Source: JAGWBF01 sp965116325 (GTDB lineage Bacteria; Chloroflexota; Dehalococcoidia; Lucifugimonadales; JAGWBF01). Taken from it: a DNA stretch of 64,000 nt. This document shows positions 49,992 through 58,527 of this stretch, one piece after another (the first letter of the stretch is position 1; each line of letters opens with the position of its first letter). The stretch covers positions 1,550,001 through 1,614,000 of the forward strand of contig OZ220675.1 in NCBI GenBank assembly GCA_965116325.1. The letters run 5' to 3'. The notes beneath the pieces are model-generated. The model made no database searches. It was given only the letters and a program-made list of their open reading frames with translations, and was not told the DNA's origin. The position numbers and the translations under genes were made by a program.

Positions 49992-51758
49992 CTACCTTGG
50001 TATTACCGGCAGGAGGATGTGGGATGGGTATGCGGCGGAGTGGCAGATGGTCTGCTTGGCGGCTTGGCCCACGCTTCCTTCGCCAAAACGGCCGCCCGTG
50101 TTCAGGTTGCGGTCAAATCGCGGGAAGTTGCTGCTGGATATCTCCAGGCGCACCCTGTGCCCCGCCTTGAACAGGTAGCTGGTGGCGCACAGGTCGATGC
50201 TGTACTTGTACACCTGGTTGGACACTATGAGGGAAGGGGATGACCGGGAGTCCCTGTAGCGGGCCCGGACAATCCCGTCCTGCAGGTTGCGCGCGTAGCC
50301 GTCGGGCTGCACATCCACCAGCTTGGCGGTAAAGTCGGTGTCCAGCGCCGTTGACGCTGCGTAAAGCTCCACCACGATAGGCCCGGTAACCTCTATCTCC
50401 TCCTGCAGGGGCTCAGAGGTGTACACCAGCACATCGGGCCGGGACTCCACGGACCGCTGGTCGAACACTCCCTGGGGAATGATCAGCGTGGCCCCTCCCT
50501 GGGTAGGCACCGGGTCTGCCGGGTCGTAAACGTATGAGTCGGCCTGCTCCTCCCCAGGCTGCTCCTGAGATAGCGTCCCGCCCCCGTCGGCGGTGTTGGC
50601 ATCGCCCTGGCTGTGCAGGTAGAAGGGTGTGTACCTGGTGCGGGCCAGGGGCCACTCCCACTCCCGGCGCCACTTGTTCTCTCCCATGACGAACAGGGAC
50701 ACCGGAGGCTCATCCATGAATCCCGTCCGCTGGTCCTTTAGCCAGTGGTCGAACCAGCCAAGCTGCATCTCGTGGATGGACACCACCGCATCCAGGCCGA
50801 AGTCGGCCTCCCCCGCCCCCTTGGAGGTGGGCACGCTGTAGGGCAGCAGGTGGGCCCAGGGCCCGATGAACAGCTTCTGGCTGGCCCGTGCCAAGGGATC
50901 GGGGCACCGCTGGGTGATGGCGGAGAAGGCGTTGAGCGCCCCTTCCAGGAAGATGTCGTACCAGGAGCTGATGTGCAGCATGGGCACGGTTATGCCTGCC
51001 AGATTGTCCAGCAGGTTGATGCCCCTCCAGTAGGGGCCGTCGTTGGCGTTTGCCATGTAGTCGCCGAAGTAGGGAGCGGCGTCTTTCAGGCGCTCGGTCC
51101 AGTCGTTCAAGGGGAGATGGGCGTACGCCTCGGCGGTGAGGGGCATGGCAAAGTTGTTGCCCCCCTCCACGTAGCTGTCCATGATCGCTATCTGCTCCCC
51201 CAACCCCTTGCGCGTCAGCGTGTTCCGCCCCTTATGGATGGCGTAGGGCACCATCCACCCCCACTCCATGGCGCCGCCCGTGTGGTACACCCAGCTATCT
51301 TGGAAGCTGGCCGAAGCCGATATGGGGGACATGGCTTTGAGGTGGGGAGGGAGGGGGTTGCTCTGGGCTAGCAGGTACTGGGTGGCTCCCAGGTAGGACT
51401 GGCCGATGGTGCCCACCTTGCCGTTGGACCAGGGCAGGCCCGCGGCCCATTCGACAGTGTCGTACCCGTCTTTGGCTTCGTCGACCAGCGGGTAGTAGTT
51501 GTCCCCATCGGACTCGAAGCGCGACCGGCAGTCCTGGTTGACCACCACGTAGCCGTGGCTGGCAAAGAAGCGGGGTGAGCGGGTCTCATCGTTGGATGTG
51601 GACTCCTTGCCGTAGGGACCCCTGTTGACCAACACAGGAAAGGTGCCGGGGGCATCGGGGCGCAGGATGTCCGCCTTGAGCACGGTCCCGTCCCGCATGG
51701 CTGCCGGCACGTTCTTCTCGATGATTACCTTGTTCTGGTCGGCCAGGGGATTCACCAT
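49992..51758 (-). CDS. CocE/NonD-family alpha/beta hydrolase (X-Pro dipeptidyl-peptidase-like)
   Basis: A 588-residue serine hydrolase. N-terminal beta region ends in VLVNRGPYGKES; the nucleophile elbow is GTIGQSYLGATQYL (Ser in GQSYLG). A helical cap follows and a C-terminal jelly-roll carries VYTSEPLQEEIEVTGPIVVELYAASTALDTDFTAKLVDVQPDG. Members cleave acyl esters or X-Pro peptides. No signal peptide seen. The start at 51758 has GGGAGAGGG upstream; the frame is open to 51809. Substrate unknown. Confidence 0.9.
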   Translation of the reverse strand: MVNPLADQNKVIIEKNVPAAMRDGTVLKADILRPDAPGTFPVLVNRGPYGKESTSNDETRSPRFFASHGYVVVNQDCRSRFESDGDNYYPLVDEAKDGYDTVEWAAGLPWSNGKVGTIGQSYLGATQYLLAQSNPLPPHLKAMSPISASASFQDSWVYHTGGAMEWGWMVPYAIHKGRNTLTRKGLGEQIAIMDSYVEGGNNFAMPLTAEAYAHLPLNDWTERLKDAAPYFGDYMANANDGPYWRGINLLDNLAGITVPMLHISSWYDIFLEGALNAFSAITQRCPDPLARASQKLFIGPWAHLLPYSVPTSKGAGEADFGLDAVVSIHEMQLGWFDHWLKDQRTGFMDEPPVSLFVMGENKWRREWEWPLARTRYTPFYLHSQGDANTADGGGTLSQEQPGEEQADSYVYDPADPVPTQGGATLIIPQGVFDQRSVESRPDVLVYTSEPLQEEIEVTGPIVVELYAASTALDTDFTAKLVDVQPDGYARNLQDGIVRARYRDSRSSPSLIVSNQVYKYSIDLCATSYLFKAGHRVRLEISSSNFPRFDRNLNTGGRFGEGSVGQAAKQTICHSAAYPSHILLPVIPR

Positions 51759-51909
51759 AGCCCTCTCCCTTTCGTAGCTGAAGGTGCCACCAGCATATTG
51801 CCCTGCCACAGGTGCGTCAACAAAGGCGGCCCAAGGGGAGAGAGTGACATCGGACCCTGGACAGGCCTAGAAACATATGTTCTAGTAGTTCTATGAAAGA
51901 GGTCTGCTT

Positions 51910-52806
51910 GTGAACGCTGTCGAATACACAGAAAAACGTGCCTCGGGGGCGTTGAACCGGGTGCAGGGCATGGACTTCAAGTGGTCTTTGAACCCTTACC
52001 AAGGGTGCGCCCATGACTGCCACTACTGCTTTGCCCGGCGTTACCACTACCTGATGGACCTCAACCCTGGCAAGGACTTTTCAGGCTCGGTGCTGATAAA
52101 GAGCAACCTGCCCGAGCTTCTGGCCCAGCAGATTTCTAAGCCCTCATGGAAGCGGGAGAACATAGCAATCGGGACCTCGACGGACCCGTACCAGCCCATC
52201 GAAGGCAAGTACAGGTTGACCCGCCGGTGCCTGGAGGTGCTGGCACGCAGGAAGAACCCCATGTTCCTGGTCACCAAGGGCACCCTGGCCCTCAGGGATG
52301 CCGACCTGCTGGCCCAGCTTTCCGCGCAGGCGGAGGGGGCCGTGTGTTTCAGCATCACGACCATGGACGAAGACATATGGCGCAAGCTGGAGCCGGGCAC
52401 ACCGCCTCCGAGGAAGAGGATGCAGGTGCTGGAAAAGCTGGTCAAGGCGGGCGTGAATGCCGGCGTGCTCGTGGCCCCCGTCGTGCCGGGAGTCACCGAC
52501 GATGAAGCCGGGCTGAGAGAGGTGGTCCGCCAGGCGTCGGAGCACGGCGCCAGGTTCCTGAGCGGGAGCATCCTGCACCTGAAGGAAGGCACCAAGGGTC
52601 ACTTCTTCAACTTCCTGGAAGCTAACTACCCTCGCCTGGTGGTGCCCTATAAGGGGCTGTACCCGGGGGCTTACCCTCCGCGCAGGATGAAGCAGCAGGT
52701 GTGGAACACCATCAACGAGCTGAAGAGCACCTATGATCTCGAGGACCGGCCTCCCAGGTCGGCCCAGACCCCGACGCCCTACCAGTACCAACTGGCGCTG
52801 ACGTAG
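51910..52806 (+). CDS. Radical SAM protein (SplB/Rv2578c-like)
   Basis: A 298-residue radical SAM enzyme. The cluster motif is GCAHDCHYCFARRYH (Cys33, Cys37, Cys40), preceded by WSLNPYQ. IGTSTDPYQPIEGKYRLTRRCLEVL and FLVTKGTLALRDADLL follow, a layout seen in the Rv2578c-type radical SAM family related to spore photoproduct lyase. Reaction unknown, DNA-repair role not assured. The GTG at 51910 has AGAGGT six bases upstream. Confidence 0.9.
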   Translation: MNAVEYTEKRASGALNRVQGMDFKWSLNPYQGCAHDCHYCFARRYHYLMDLNPGKDFSGSVLIKSNLPELLAQQISKPSWKRENIAIGTSTDPYQPIEGKYRLTRRCLEVLARRKNPMFLVTKGTLALRDADLLAQLSAQAEGAVCFSITTMDEDIWRKLEPGTPPPRKRMQVLEKLVKAGVNAGVLVAPVVPGVTDDEAGLREVVRQASEHGARFLSGSILHLKEGTKGHFFNFLEANYPRLVVPYKGLYPGAYPPRRMKQQVWNTINELKSTYDLEDRPPRSAQTPTPYQYQLALT

Positions 52807-52825
52807 CGCACCCTCCCCAGCGATG

Positions 52826-52864
52826 TCCCTTCTCCCCTGGCGGGAGAAGGTTAGGATGAGGGGG
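52826..52864 (+). repeat. Degenerate D-family repeat
   Basis: CCCTTCTCCCCTGGCGGGAG then AAGGTTAGGATGAGGGGG, 20 bp after the radical SAM stop. Confidence 0.6.
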
Positions 52865-52872
52865 TTCCACAC

Positions 52873-53205
52873 CGTCATTGCGGCGGAGGCCGCAATCCAG
52901 GAAACCTACGGAGTGTGAGAGGTTACTAGTATCGTCACTCCCGCGAAAGCGGAAGTCTACGCCCTCACCACTGTGCTGTGAGCCTGGGATGTCCGTTCGT
53001 CCTGAGGGAAATCGAAGGGGAACGGGCTACCGTATTTGCCACGCCGTCATTGCGGCGGAGGCCGCAATCCAGGAAATCTGCGGGGTGTGAGAGGTTACTA
53101 ATTTCGTCACTCCCGCTTTCGCGGGAGTCTACGCCCCCACCACTGTGCTGTGATCCTGGGATGTCCGTTCGTCCTGAGGGAAATCGAAGGGGAACGGACA
53201 TCTGT
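52873..53205 (+). repeat. Tandem duplication of a composite A+B+C repeat, period 172 bp
   Basis: Unit 1 begins at 52873 and unit 2 at 53045. Each has family A (CGTCATTGCGGCGGAGGCCG...), a shared linker containing GTGAGAGGTTACTA, family B hairpin, a shared CTGTGCTGTGA segment and family C (GTCCGTTCGTCCTGAGGG...). The internal landmarks keep the exact 172-bp offset. The B hairpin centre is GCGAAAGC in unit 1 and GCTTTCGC in unit 2, i.e. inverted. This whole gap before the tRNA holds no gene. Confidence 0.85.
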
Positions 53206-53280
53206 TGTTGGTCAGAGGCAGGTTACCGCGCACGCGGGAATGACGCTTAAGGAGGGAGCACGTCGAATGGGCAATGGGCA

Positions 53281-53356
53281 TGGTCGGGGTGAGTGGATTC
53301 GAACCACCGGCCTCCACGTCCCGAACGTGGCGCGCTAGCCGCTGCGCTACACCCCG
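53281..53356 (-). tRNA. tRNA-Pro (anticodon CGG)
   Basis: A 76-nt cloverleaf with encoded CCA. Acceptor CGGGGTG/CACCCCG, D-arm TAGCGCAGCGGCTAGCGCG, anticodon stem CCACG/CGTGG around TTCGGGA (anticodon CGG) and T-arm GGTGG-TTCGAAT-CCACT. Discriminator A. The CGGGGTGTAGCGCAG start is typical of proline tRNAs. Confidence 0.95.
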
Positions 53357-53474
53357 CAGCTAGCCAATTATAGCATAGAGGCAGGGTTGACTCCGTTTTG
53401 GGGCTGGGGTAGTATCCGCCTGTGCCTCCCAGCTTTCCCGTAGCTAGCCAGGCATCAGAAAGGAACCGCACGTT

Positions 53475-54026
53475 ATGACCCAGCAGGCAAGAAAAGCCCT
53501 CACCCCCGAGGTGGAAGCGATGATCGGTGTGGAAGGGCCGGTGGTGGAGTGCTGGGGGGTGGTGGACAAGGAGTACCTGAGGCGATTCTCCCAAGCTGTC
53601 ATGGACCCGGACCCCCGTTACTGGGACCCGGCCTTTGCGGCAAGCACCCACTACGGCGAGATCATCGCCCCGCCCATCATGGTCAGCTACATGTCGGGCA
53701 GGCTTCCCCCCGAAGAGGAGGACCCCATCACCCGGGCCTTCAGGGAGAACCCCCACTCCGACGGCATAGGCGGGGTCCGGCGCCAGGGGGAGCTACCCTC
53801 CATACCCACCGACCTGGTGCGGGTGCTGAACGCCGGCAACGGCTTGGAGATATACAAGTACCCCAGCATCGGCGACAAGATCTACTTCCAGAACAAGTAC
53901 TCGGATATACGAGAGCGGGTGGGTCGAGACGGAGAAGCATTCCTGATCGTCACCCGGCAGACCATCTTCCGCAACCAGAAGGGCGAGGTGCTCTGTATAA
54001 CCCACGCTTCGTCAATCCGGCGGTAG
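53475..54026 (+). CDS. MaoC-like (FAS1-type N-terminal) dehydratase subunit
   Basis: A 183-residue hot-dog-fold protein resembling the MaoC N-terminal dehydratase domain: VDKEYLRRFSQAVMDPDPRYWDPAFAASTHYGEIIAPPIMVSYM at the front, then YPSIGDKIYFQNKYSDIRERVGRDGEAFLIVTRQTIFRNQKGEVL. Alone it should be half of a two-domain hydratase acting on CoA thioesters or related acids. The partner is the next gene, 66 bp downstream. AAAGGAA precedes the ATG. Confidence 0.85.
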   Translation: MTQQARKALTPEVEAMIGVEGPVVECWGVVDKEYLRRFSQAVMDPDPRYWDPAFAASTHYGEIIAPPIMVSYMSGRLPPEEEDPITRAFRENPHSDGIGGVRRQGELPSIPTDLVRVLNAGNGLEIYKYPSIGDKIYFQNKYSDIRERVGRDGEAFLIVTRQTIFRNQKGEVLCITHASSIRR

Positions 54027-54092
54027 CCCAGGGCGCCACCCGGCCCGGACTGACTATCCCGACCTGGAATCCTAGAAGATGGGGTCCACGCC

Positions 54093-54647
54093 ATGGAACT
54101 TGAAGAGCTATTGAAGCTGCCACCGGCGGAGATGGCCCAGCACAACGAGAGGCCCAACTCCGAGGCCCTCCGCAACAAGCAGCAGCTGTACTACGACGAT
54201 GTGGCCGAAGGCATGGAGCTTCCCAAGTACATCTACGAGCCCACGCCGACCCACCTCTTCCGGTGGAGCGCCGCCATAGAGAACTGGCACCGCATCCACT
54301 ACGACTTGGACTTCGCCATCAACCACGACCGCCTGCCCAGCATCCTGGTGCAGGGGTCGTGGAAGCAGAGCGTGGTTCCCCAGTACCTGAAGGACTGGAC
54401 CCTGCCCGGCGGGTGGCCCTGGAAGGCCAACTTCGAGCACAGGGCCATGCTGGTGCCCGGCGATGTGCTGATAATGTGGGGCAAGGTCACCGGCAAGAGA
54501 GAGCAGGGTGGCATGGGCTTGGTGGACCTGGAGATCGGGATGAAGAACCAGGAAGGCATCGAGAGCATGCCCGGCACCGCTACGGTGGTGCTCCCCATCC
54601 GCGGCGGGAAACCCATACCCTACCCCTTCGTTCCGCCCGAAGATTAG
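54093..54647 (+). CDS. MaoC-like acyl dehydratase subunit
   Basis: A 184-residue hot-dog protein: LYYDDVAEGMELPKYIYEPTPTHLFRWSAAIENWHRIHYDLDFAINHDRLPSILVQG, then RAMLVPGDVLIMWGKVTGKR. The hydratase 2 motif (D-x4-H-like; here HYDLDFA with the conserved His) is recognisable. It should pair with the upstream half-protein to hydrate or dehydrate a thioester-like substrate. It is part of a cluster with a small protein and a TPP enzyme. Confidence 0.85.
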   Translation: MELEELLKLPPAEMAQHNERPNSEALRNKQQLYYDDVAEGMELPKYIYEPTPTHLFRWSAAIENWHRIHYDLDFAINHDRLPSILVQGSWKQSVVPQYLKDWTLPGGWPWKANFEHRAMLVPGDVLIMWGKVTGKREQGGMGLVDLEIGMKNQEGIESMPGTATVVLPIRGGKPIPYPFVPPED

Positions 54648-54725
54648 TGACGCCCGTCCCCGAAGCTTAGCCGCATATACGATGGCCGGGGGGCGCCCTT
54701 TGCCTGCGCCCCAGAGGAGGAGCCT

Positions 54726-54995
54726 ATGGCCAGGTTCATGGCCTTGCACACGATACCCGATATGTCCCAAGAGAAGTTCGAAAGCGCCCTGAAGGATGTC
54801 AAGAACTGGAGGCCCGACCGGCGCACCACCATCGTGAAGATCTACTGCAACCTCAGTGACGGAAAGATGGTGTCCGAGTGCGAAGCGGTGGAGCAGGCCC
54901 ACTTCGAGGACTGGCTCAACCAGGTGGGCTGGCCCTACGATTCTATCCACAAGGTGGACCTGGTGCACCAGGTGGGCCATATCTGGGCAGTGTGA
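54726..54995 (+). CDS. Small DUF4242-like protein
   Basis: An 89-residue ferredoxin-like-fold protein: MARFMALHTIPDMSQEKFESAL, then IVKIYCNLSDGKMVSECEAVEQAHFEDWLNQVGWPYDSIHKVDLVHQVG. This resembles small DUF4242/SCO4226-type proteins, which may bind metal. Role unknown. AGGAGGAG lies before the ATG. It sits between the MaoC pair and the TPP enzyme, 42 bp before the latter. Confidence 0.7.
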   Translation: MARFMALHTIPDMSQEKFESALKDVKNWRPDRRTTIVKIYCNLSDGKMVSECEAVEQAHFEDWLNQVGWPYDSIHKVDLVHQVGHIWAV

Positions 54996-55037
54996 TCCGC
55001 CGCCAGGCGGGCAAGGTTATCGACGAAAGGTGGAAGC

Positions 55038-56693
55038 ATGCCCAGAATGACCGGGGCTGAAGCGCTGGTGGGTTCCCTGGTACGGGAAGGGGTCGAGGTG
55101 GTCTTCGCCCTTCCCGGCGTGCAGATCATGCACATATTCGATGCCCTGAGCAAGGAACCCAGCATCCGCTTGGTCACCGTCCGCCACGAGCAGGGCACCA
55201 CCTACATGGCAATGGGATACGCCCGCACCACAGGGAAGGTGGGAGTAGCCCTGGTCGTCCCCGGTCCCGGTGCCCTGAACGCCTCGGCGGGTTTGGGAAC
55301 AGCCTACGCCTCTTCCCTCCCCGTCATGCTCATAAGCGGCCAGATGGAGCGCTCCGCCCTGGGCAAGTACCGAGGCGCCCTCCATGAGGTGCAGGACCAG
55401 CTTGATGTGTTCCGCCCGATAACCAAGTCAGCCGAGCGTATCCTGGAGGTTGACCAGATACCCGACGCCGTCCACCGGGGCATGACCATCGCCGCCAGCG
55501 GACGGCAGCGTCCCACGGAGATAGAGATACCCTGGGATGTTCTGCCCCAGTCCGACGATGTGGAGCTGCCCGAGCGGGCTATCATCACACCGGTGCAGCC
55601 CGACCCTGCCAAGGCCAGGGATGCGGCCGAGGTGCTGGCGGAGGCCTGCAACCCGATTATCTGGGCCGGAGGCGGGGTCATCAATGCCGATGCGACCGAG
55701 GAGCTGACCAAGATGGCCCAGCTTCTGGGCGCGCCCGTCGTCACCACTCCCGAGGGTAAGGGCGCTATTGCCGAAGACCAGCCCTTGTCCGTCGGCGCCT
55801 TCTATTCCGGCCACGGCGCCGCCTACCATGCCATGACCAAGGCCGACGTCATACTGGCTGTGGGCAGCCGCCTGCACCTGACGCCCAGTGTGCCGTGGGC
55901 CTTCACCCCGGAGCAGAAGCTGGTGCAGATAGATGCCGACCCTGAAGAGGTCGGCAGGAACCACGATGTGGTCGTGGGCATCGCCGCCGATGCCAAGACC
56001 GGCCTTGCTGCCCTGGTAGGTGAATTGGAAGGGCGCACCTGTGCCAGCCAGTGGACTCCCCAGGATGTCGATGCCATCAGGGATGCCACCCAGCAAGACA
56101 TCAGGAGTATGGCCCCCCTCCAGGTGGAGATGGGCGAGGTGCTCCGCCAGGAGCTGGATGATGATGCCATTGTCGTCGGCGGGATAACCAACGTCGCCTA
56201 CTGGTGCCATCTTTCCTTTCCGGTGCTCAAGCCCCGCTCTTACGTGACCTCTTCCTACTTCGCCACCCTGGGGTACGCTTTCCCCACGGCTGTGGGCGCC
56301 AAGATCGGCAACCCCGACAAGCAGGTTGTAGCCCTGTGCGGCGACGGCGGTTTCATGTTCGGCATTCCCGACTTGGCCACGGCGGTACAAGAGGGGGCCA
56401 ACCTGGTGGCCCTGGTGTTCAACAACAGCGCTTTCGGAGCGTCCCGCATGGACCAGGGAACCCGCTTCGAAGGGCGGTATTATGGCACCAGCGTCCACAA
56501 CCCTGACTTTGTGAAGATGGCGGAGTCCTTCGGCGCCTACGGAATCAGGGTGGATGATCCCTCCACAGGACTAAGGGGCGCCTTGCGGGATGCCCTGGCC
56601 AAGGATGGCCCCGTCATCGTTGACGTGACCATGCCTCACCTGGCGCCGCCCTTCCAGATTCCGCCCCACGGCACAACCCGGGCCGCCGGCTGA
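55038..56693 (+). CDS. Thiamine-pyrophosphate-dependent enzyme (second copy)
   Basis: A 551-residue TPP enzyme of the same superfamily as the one at 1417-3111. Catalytic Glu51 lies in RHEQGTTYMAMGYARTTG, then GPGALNASAGLGTAYASSLPVMLISGQMER. The TPP motif GDGGFMFGIPDLA...VFNNSAFGASRMDQG is near 434-465. Likely acts on a 2-oxo acid or CoA-linked aldehyde; exact reaction unknown. Its place after two dehydratase halves suggests a degradation pathway for a branched or hydroxylated acid. Confidence 0.87.
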   Translation: MPRMTGAEALVGSLVREGVEVVFALPGVQIMHIFDALSKEPSIRLVTVRHEQGTTYMAMGYARTTGKVGVALVVPGPGALNASAGLGTAYASSLPVMLISGQMERSALGKYRGALHEVQDQLDVFRPITKSAERILEVDQIPDAVHRGMTIAASGRQRPTEIEIPWDVLPQSDDVELPERAIITPVQPDPAKARDAAEVLAEACNPIIWAGGGVINADATEELTKMAQLLGAPVVTTPEGKGAIAEDQPLSVGAFYSGHGAAYHAMTKADVILAVGSRLHLTPSVPWAFTPEQKLVQIDADPEEVGRNHDVVVGIAADAKTGLAALVGELEGRTCASQWTPQDVDAIRDATQQDIRSMAPLQVEMGEVLRQELDDDAIVVGGITNVAYWCHLSFPVLKPRSYVTSSYFATLGYAFPTAVGAKIGNPDKQVVALCGDGGFMFGIPDLATAVQEGANLVALVFNNSAFGASRMDQGTRFEGRYYGTSVHNPDFVKMAESFGAYGIRVDDPSTGLRGALRDALAKDGPVIVDVTMPHLAPPFQIPPHGTTRAAG

Positions 56694-56700
56694 TTCATCC

Positions 56701-56717
56701 CCCGGGCCTGTCCCGGG
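56701..56717 (+). terminator. Short hairpin after the TPP gene
   Basis: CCCGGG / CCCGGG with a five-base loop just after the stop at 56693; no U-tract. Weak evidence. Confidence 0.3.
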
Positions 56718-56808
56718 ATCGCAGGTCAGCAGAGCTTTCGCGGGCAACACCTCCTTGGACTTCGTGTAGTATTCTTGCCAAACACACATGGTTCCAAGGA
56801 GGTGCTCA

Positions 56809-57642
56809 ATGCTCAGATTTTCTCTCCGCAGGGGTCGGGTCGGTGTCCTGGAGGTGGCCGGGACCATAGGCGGTCGCTCTTCGATCTCCGAGCTGGCCCA
56901 GACGATAGATGGCGTCCGCACCAGTCGCCGGATTAAAGCCCTCGTCCTTGAGATAGATTCCCCCGGTGGCAGCGCCTCAGCTTCGGAGATGCTGTACGAG
57001 TCGGTGAAGCAGGTCGCCAGCCGGAAGCCGGTCGTTGCCTACATTCGGGGCACGGGAGCGTCGGGCGCCTACTACCTGAGCTGTGCGGCCCACAGGATCG
57101 TCGCCCTTCCCACAGCCCTGGTGGGATCCATCGGCGTGATCCTGGTACGGCCTGTTATGGAGCAGATGCTGAGCAAGCTGGGCGTCGGGGTGTCGGTGTA
57201 CAAAGGGGGACACCTGAAGGATATGGGGAGTCCCTGGAGGCAGCCCACGGACGAAGAAGAGGAGAGGCTGCAGGGCCTTATCGCCGAGATATACGGCAAC
57301 TTCGTGAGTGTGGTGGCCCGGGAGCGCAACCTGAAAACAGAGGATGCCGAGAAGCTGGCCACGGGTGAGATATACACCGGCAGAAAGGCCTTGGAGCTGG
57401 GGCTTATTGACGAGGTGGGGACCGCCCCTCGGGCTGTAGCCATCGCCGCATCCATGGCTGGCATACGTCCCAGGGTGCAGTGGGTAAAGCCCAAGCGTCC
57501 CCTGCTGGAGCGGATGCTGGGCCGGATGGGCGGGTCAGGGTCGACCCTCTACCTGGTCCAGGAGATGGAGCGGGCGATGATGGGAGGAATTTACTACCTT
57601 TCGCCCTCTCCCGCCGTGGCTAATTCCAGGTGGGAGCTGTAG
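56809..57642 (+). CDS. sppA: Signal peptide peptidase SppA-like S49 protease
   Basis: A 277-residue S49 peptidase. ALVLEIDSPGGSASASEMLYESVK, the catalytic Ser85 in GTGASGAYYLSCAA, ALVGSIGVI and the general-base Lys137 in GGHLKDMGSPWR are present. No membrane anchor is visible, so it may be a cytoplasmic or peripheral form. ATG at 56809 has AAGGAGGT five bases upstream, preferred to an in-frame ATG at 56788. It is convergent with mazG. Confidence 0.88.
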   Translation: MLRFSLRRGRVGVLEVAGTIGGRSSISELAQTIDGVRTSRRIKALVLEIDSPGGSASASEMLYESVKQVASRKPVVAYIRGTGASGAYYLSCAAHRIVALPTALVGSIGVILVRPVMEQMLSKLGVGVSVYKGGHLKDMGSPWRQPTDEEEERLQGLIAEIYGNFVSVVARERNLKTEDAEKLATGEIYTGRKALELGLIDEVGTAPRAVAIAASMAGIRPRVQWVKPKRPLLERMLGRMGGSGSTLYLVQEMERAMMGGIYYLSPSPAVANSRWEL

Positions 57643-57659
57643 CGGAAGAGACGAAGGAC

Positions 57660-58430
57660 TTAGCTACTTTCTCGCTTTACCCTCTGCCAAAGTTCCTCTT
57701 TGCGGTCCAGGGGTAGCTGCTCGAATTCCAGCCCTTCTCGCGCCGCAATCTCTTCCATGGCTGTGTAGCGGCTGCGGAACCTGTTGTTGGTGCGACGCAG
57801 GGAGTCCTCGGCCTGGATGCCCAACCAGCGGGCCAGGTTGACCACCGAGAAAAGCAGGTCCCCCAGCTCCTGTTCCCGCCCCTTGGGAGTAGACGCAGCC
57901 TTCAGCTCCTCCACCTCCTCGGACACCTTGTCGATGACGCCGGATATGTCCTCCCACTCGAACCCCCGCCGGCTCACCCTGTCCTGAAGAAGCTGGGCAT
58001 GGGCTAGGGCCGGCATACCGGCAGGTATGCCATCGGTGGCCGACTTTCGATTGCCTTCCAAGGCCTTGAGCTGCTCCCAGTTGCGCTCTACCTCATCGGC
58101 GTCGGCGGCCTTTGGGCCGCCGAACACATGGGGATGGCGGCGCACCAGCTTGTCCCGTATCTTGTCGACGACGTCGGCCATGGCGAAATCTCCTGCTTCG
58201 CTGGCGATCTGGGCGTGGAACACTATCTGCACCAGAACATCCCCCAGCTCCTCCGAGAGCTTGTCGGGGGAATCGTCGTCGATGGCCTCCAGGGCTTCGT
58301 AGCACTCCTCCAGCAGGTTCCGCTTCAGGGAAGCGTGGGTCTGCTCCTTGTCCCACGGGCAGCCTCCCGGCCCCCTGAGCTGGGAAACTACTCTCAAAAG
58401 CTCCTCGAAGCCCGAAACGTCGGTCGTCAT
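57660..58430 (-). CDS. mazG: Nucleoside triphosphate pyrophosphohydrolase MazG
   Basis: A 256-residue two-domain MazG. The first domain has GPGGCPWDKEQTHASLKRNLLEECYEAL, with metal ligands Glu41, Glu42 and Glu45, and EELGDVL (Glu61, Asp64). The second repeats the pattern as KVSEEVEELKAA...ELGDLLFSVVNLARWL. It hydrolyses NTPs to NMP and pyrophosphate, sanitising the pool. The start at 58430 has GAAGGTG upstream; the frame is open to 58607. Confidence 0.94.
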   Translation of the reverse strand: MTTDVSGFEELLRVVSQLRGPGGCPWDKEQTHASLKRNLLEECYEALEAIDDDSPDKLSEELGDVLVQIVFHAQIASEAGDFAMADVVDKIRDKLVRRHPHVFGGPKAADADEVERNWEQLKALEGNRKSATDGIPAGMPALAHAQLLQDRVSRRGFEWEDISGVIDKVSEEVEELKAASTPKGREQELGDLLFSVVNLARWLGIQAEDSLRRTNNRFRSRYTAMEEIAAREGLEFEQLPLDRKEELWQRVKRESS

Positions 58431-58527
58431 CCTTGCACCTTCACTGCAGGTCTTGTCCGCTGGAACCGCATCACCATAAAGCCGCCCATTGTTGAAGGTC
58501 AAGGAAGCTAGATGGTACCGTTGGGCT

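Noticed and set aside
52873..53205. CRISPR-like repeats
   Set aside because: Only two long composite units with near-identical content; no short repeats with unique spacers and no cas genes.
55428..56498. 356-codon minus-strand frame opposite the second TPP enzyme
   Set aside because: Shadow of the conserved TPP enzyme; no recognisable domain.
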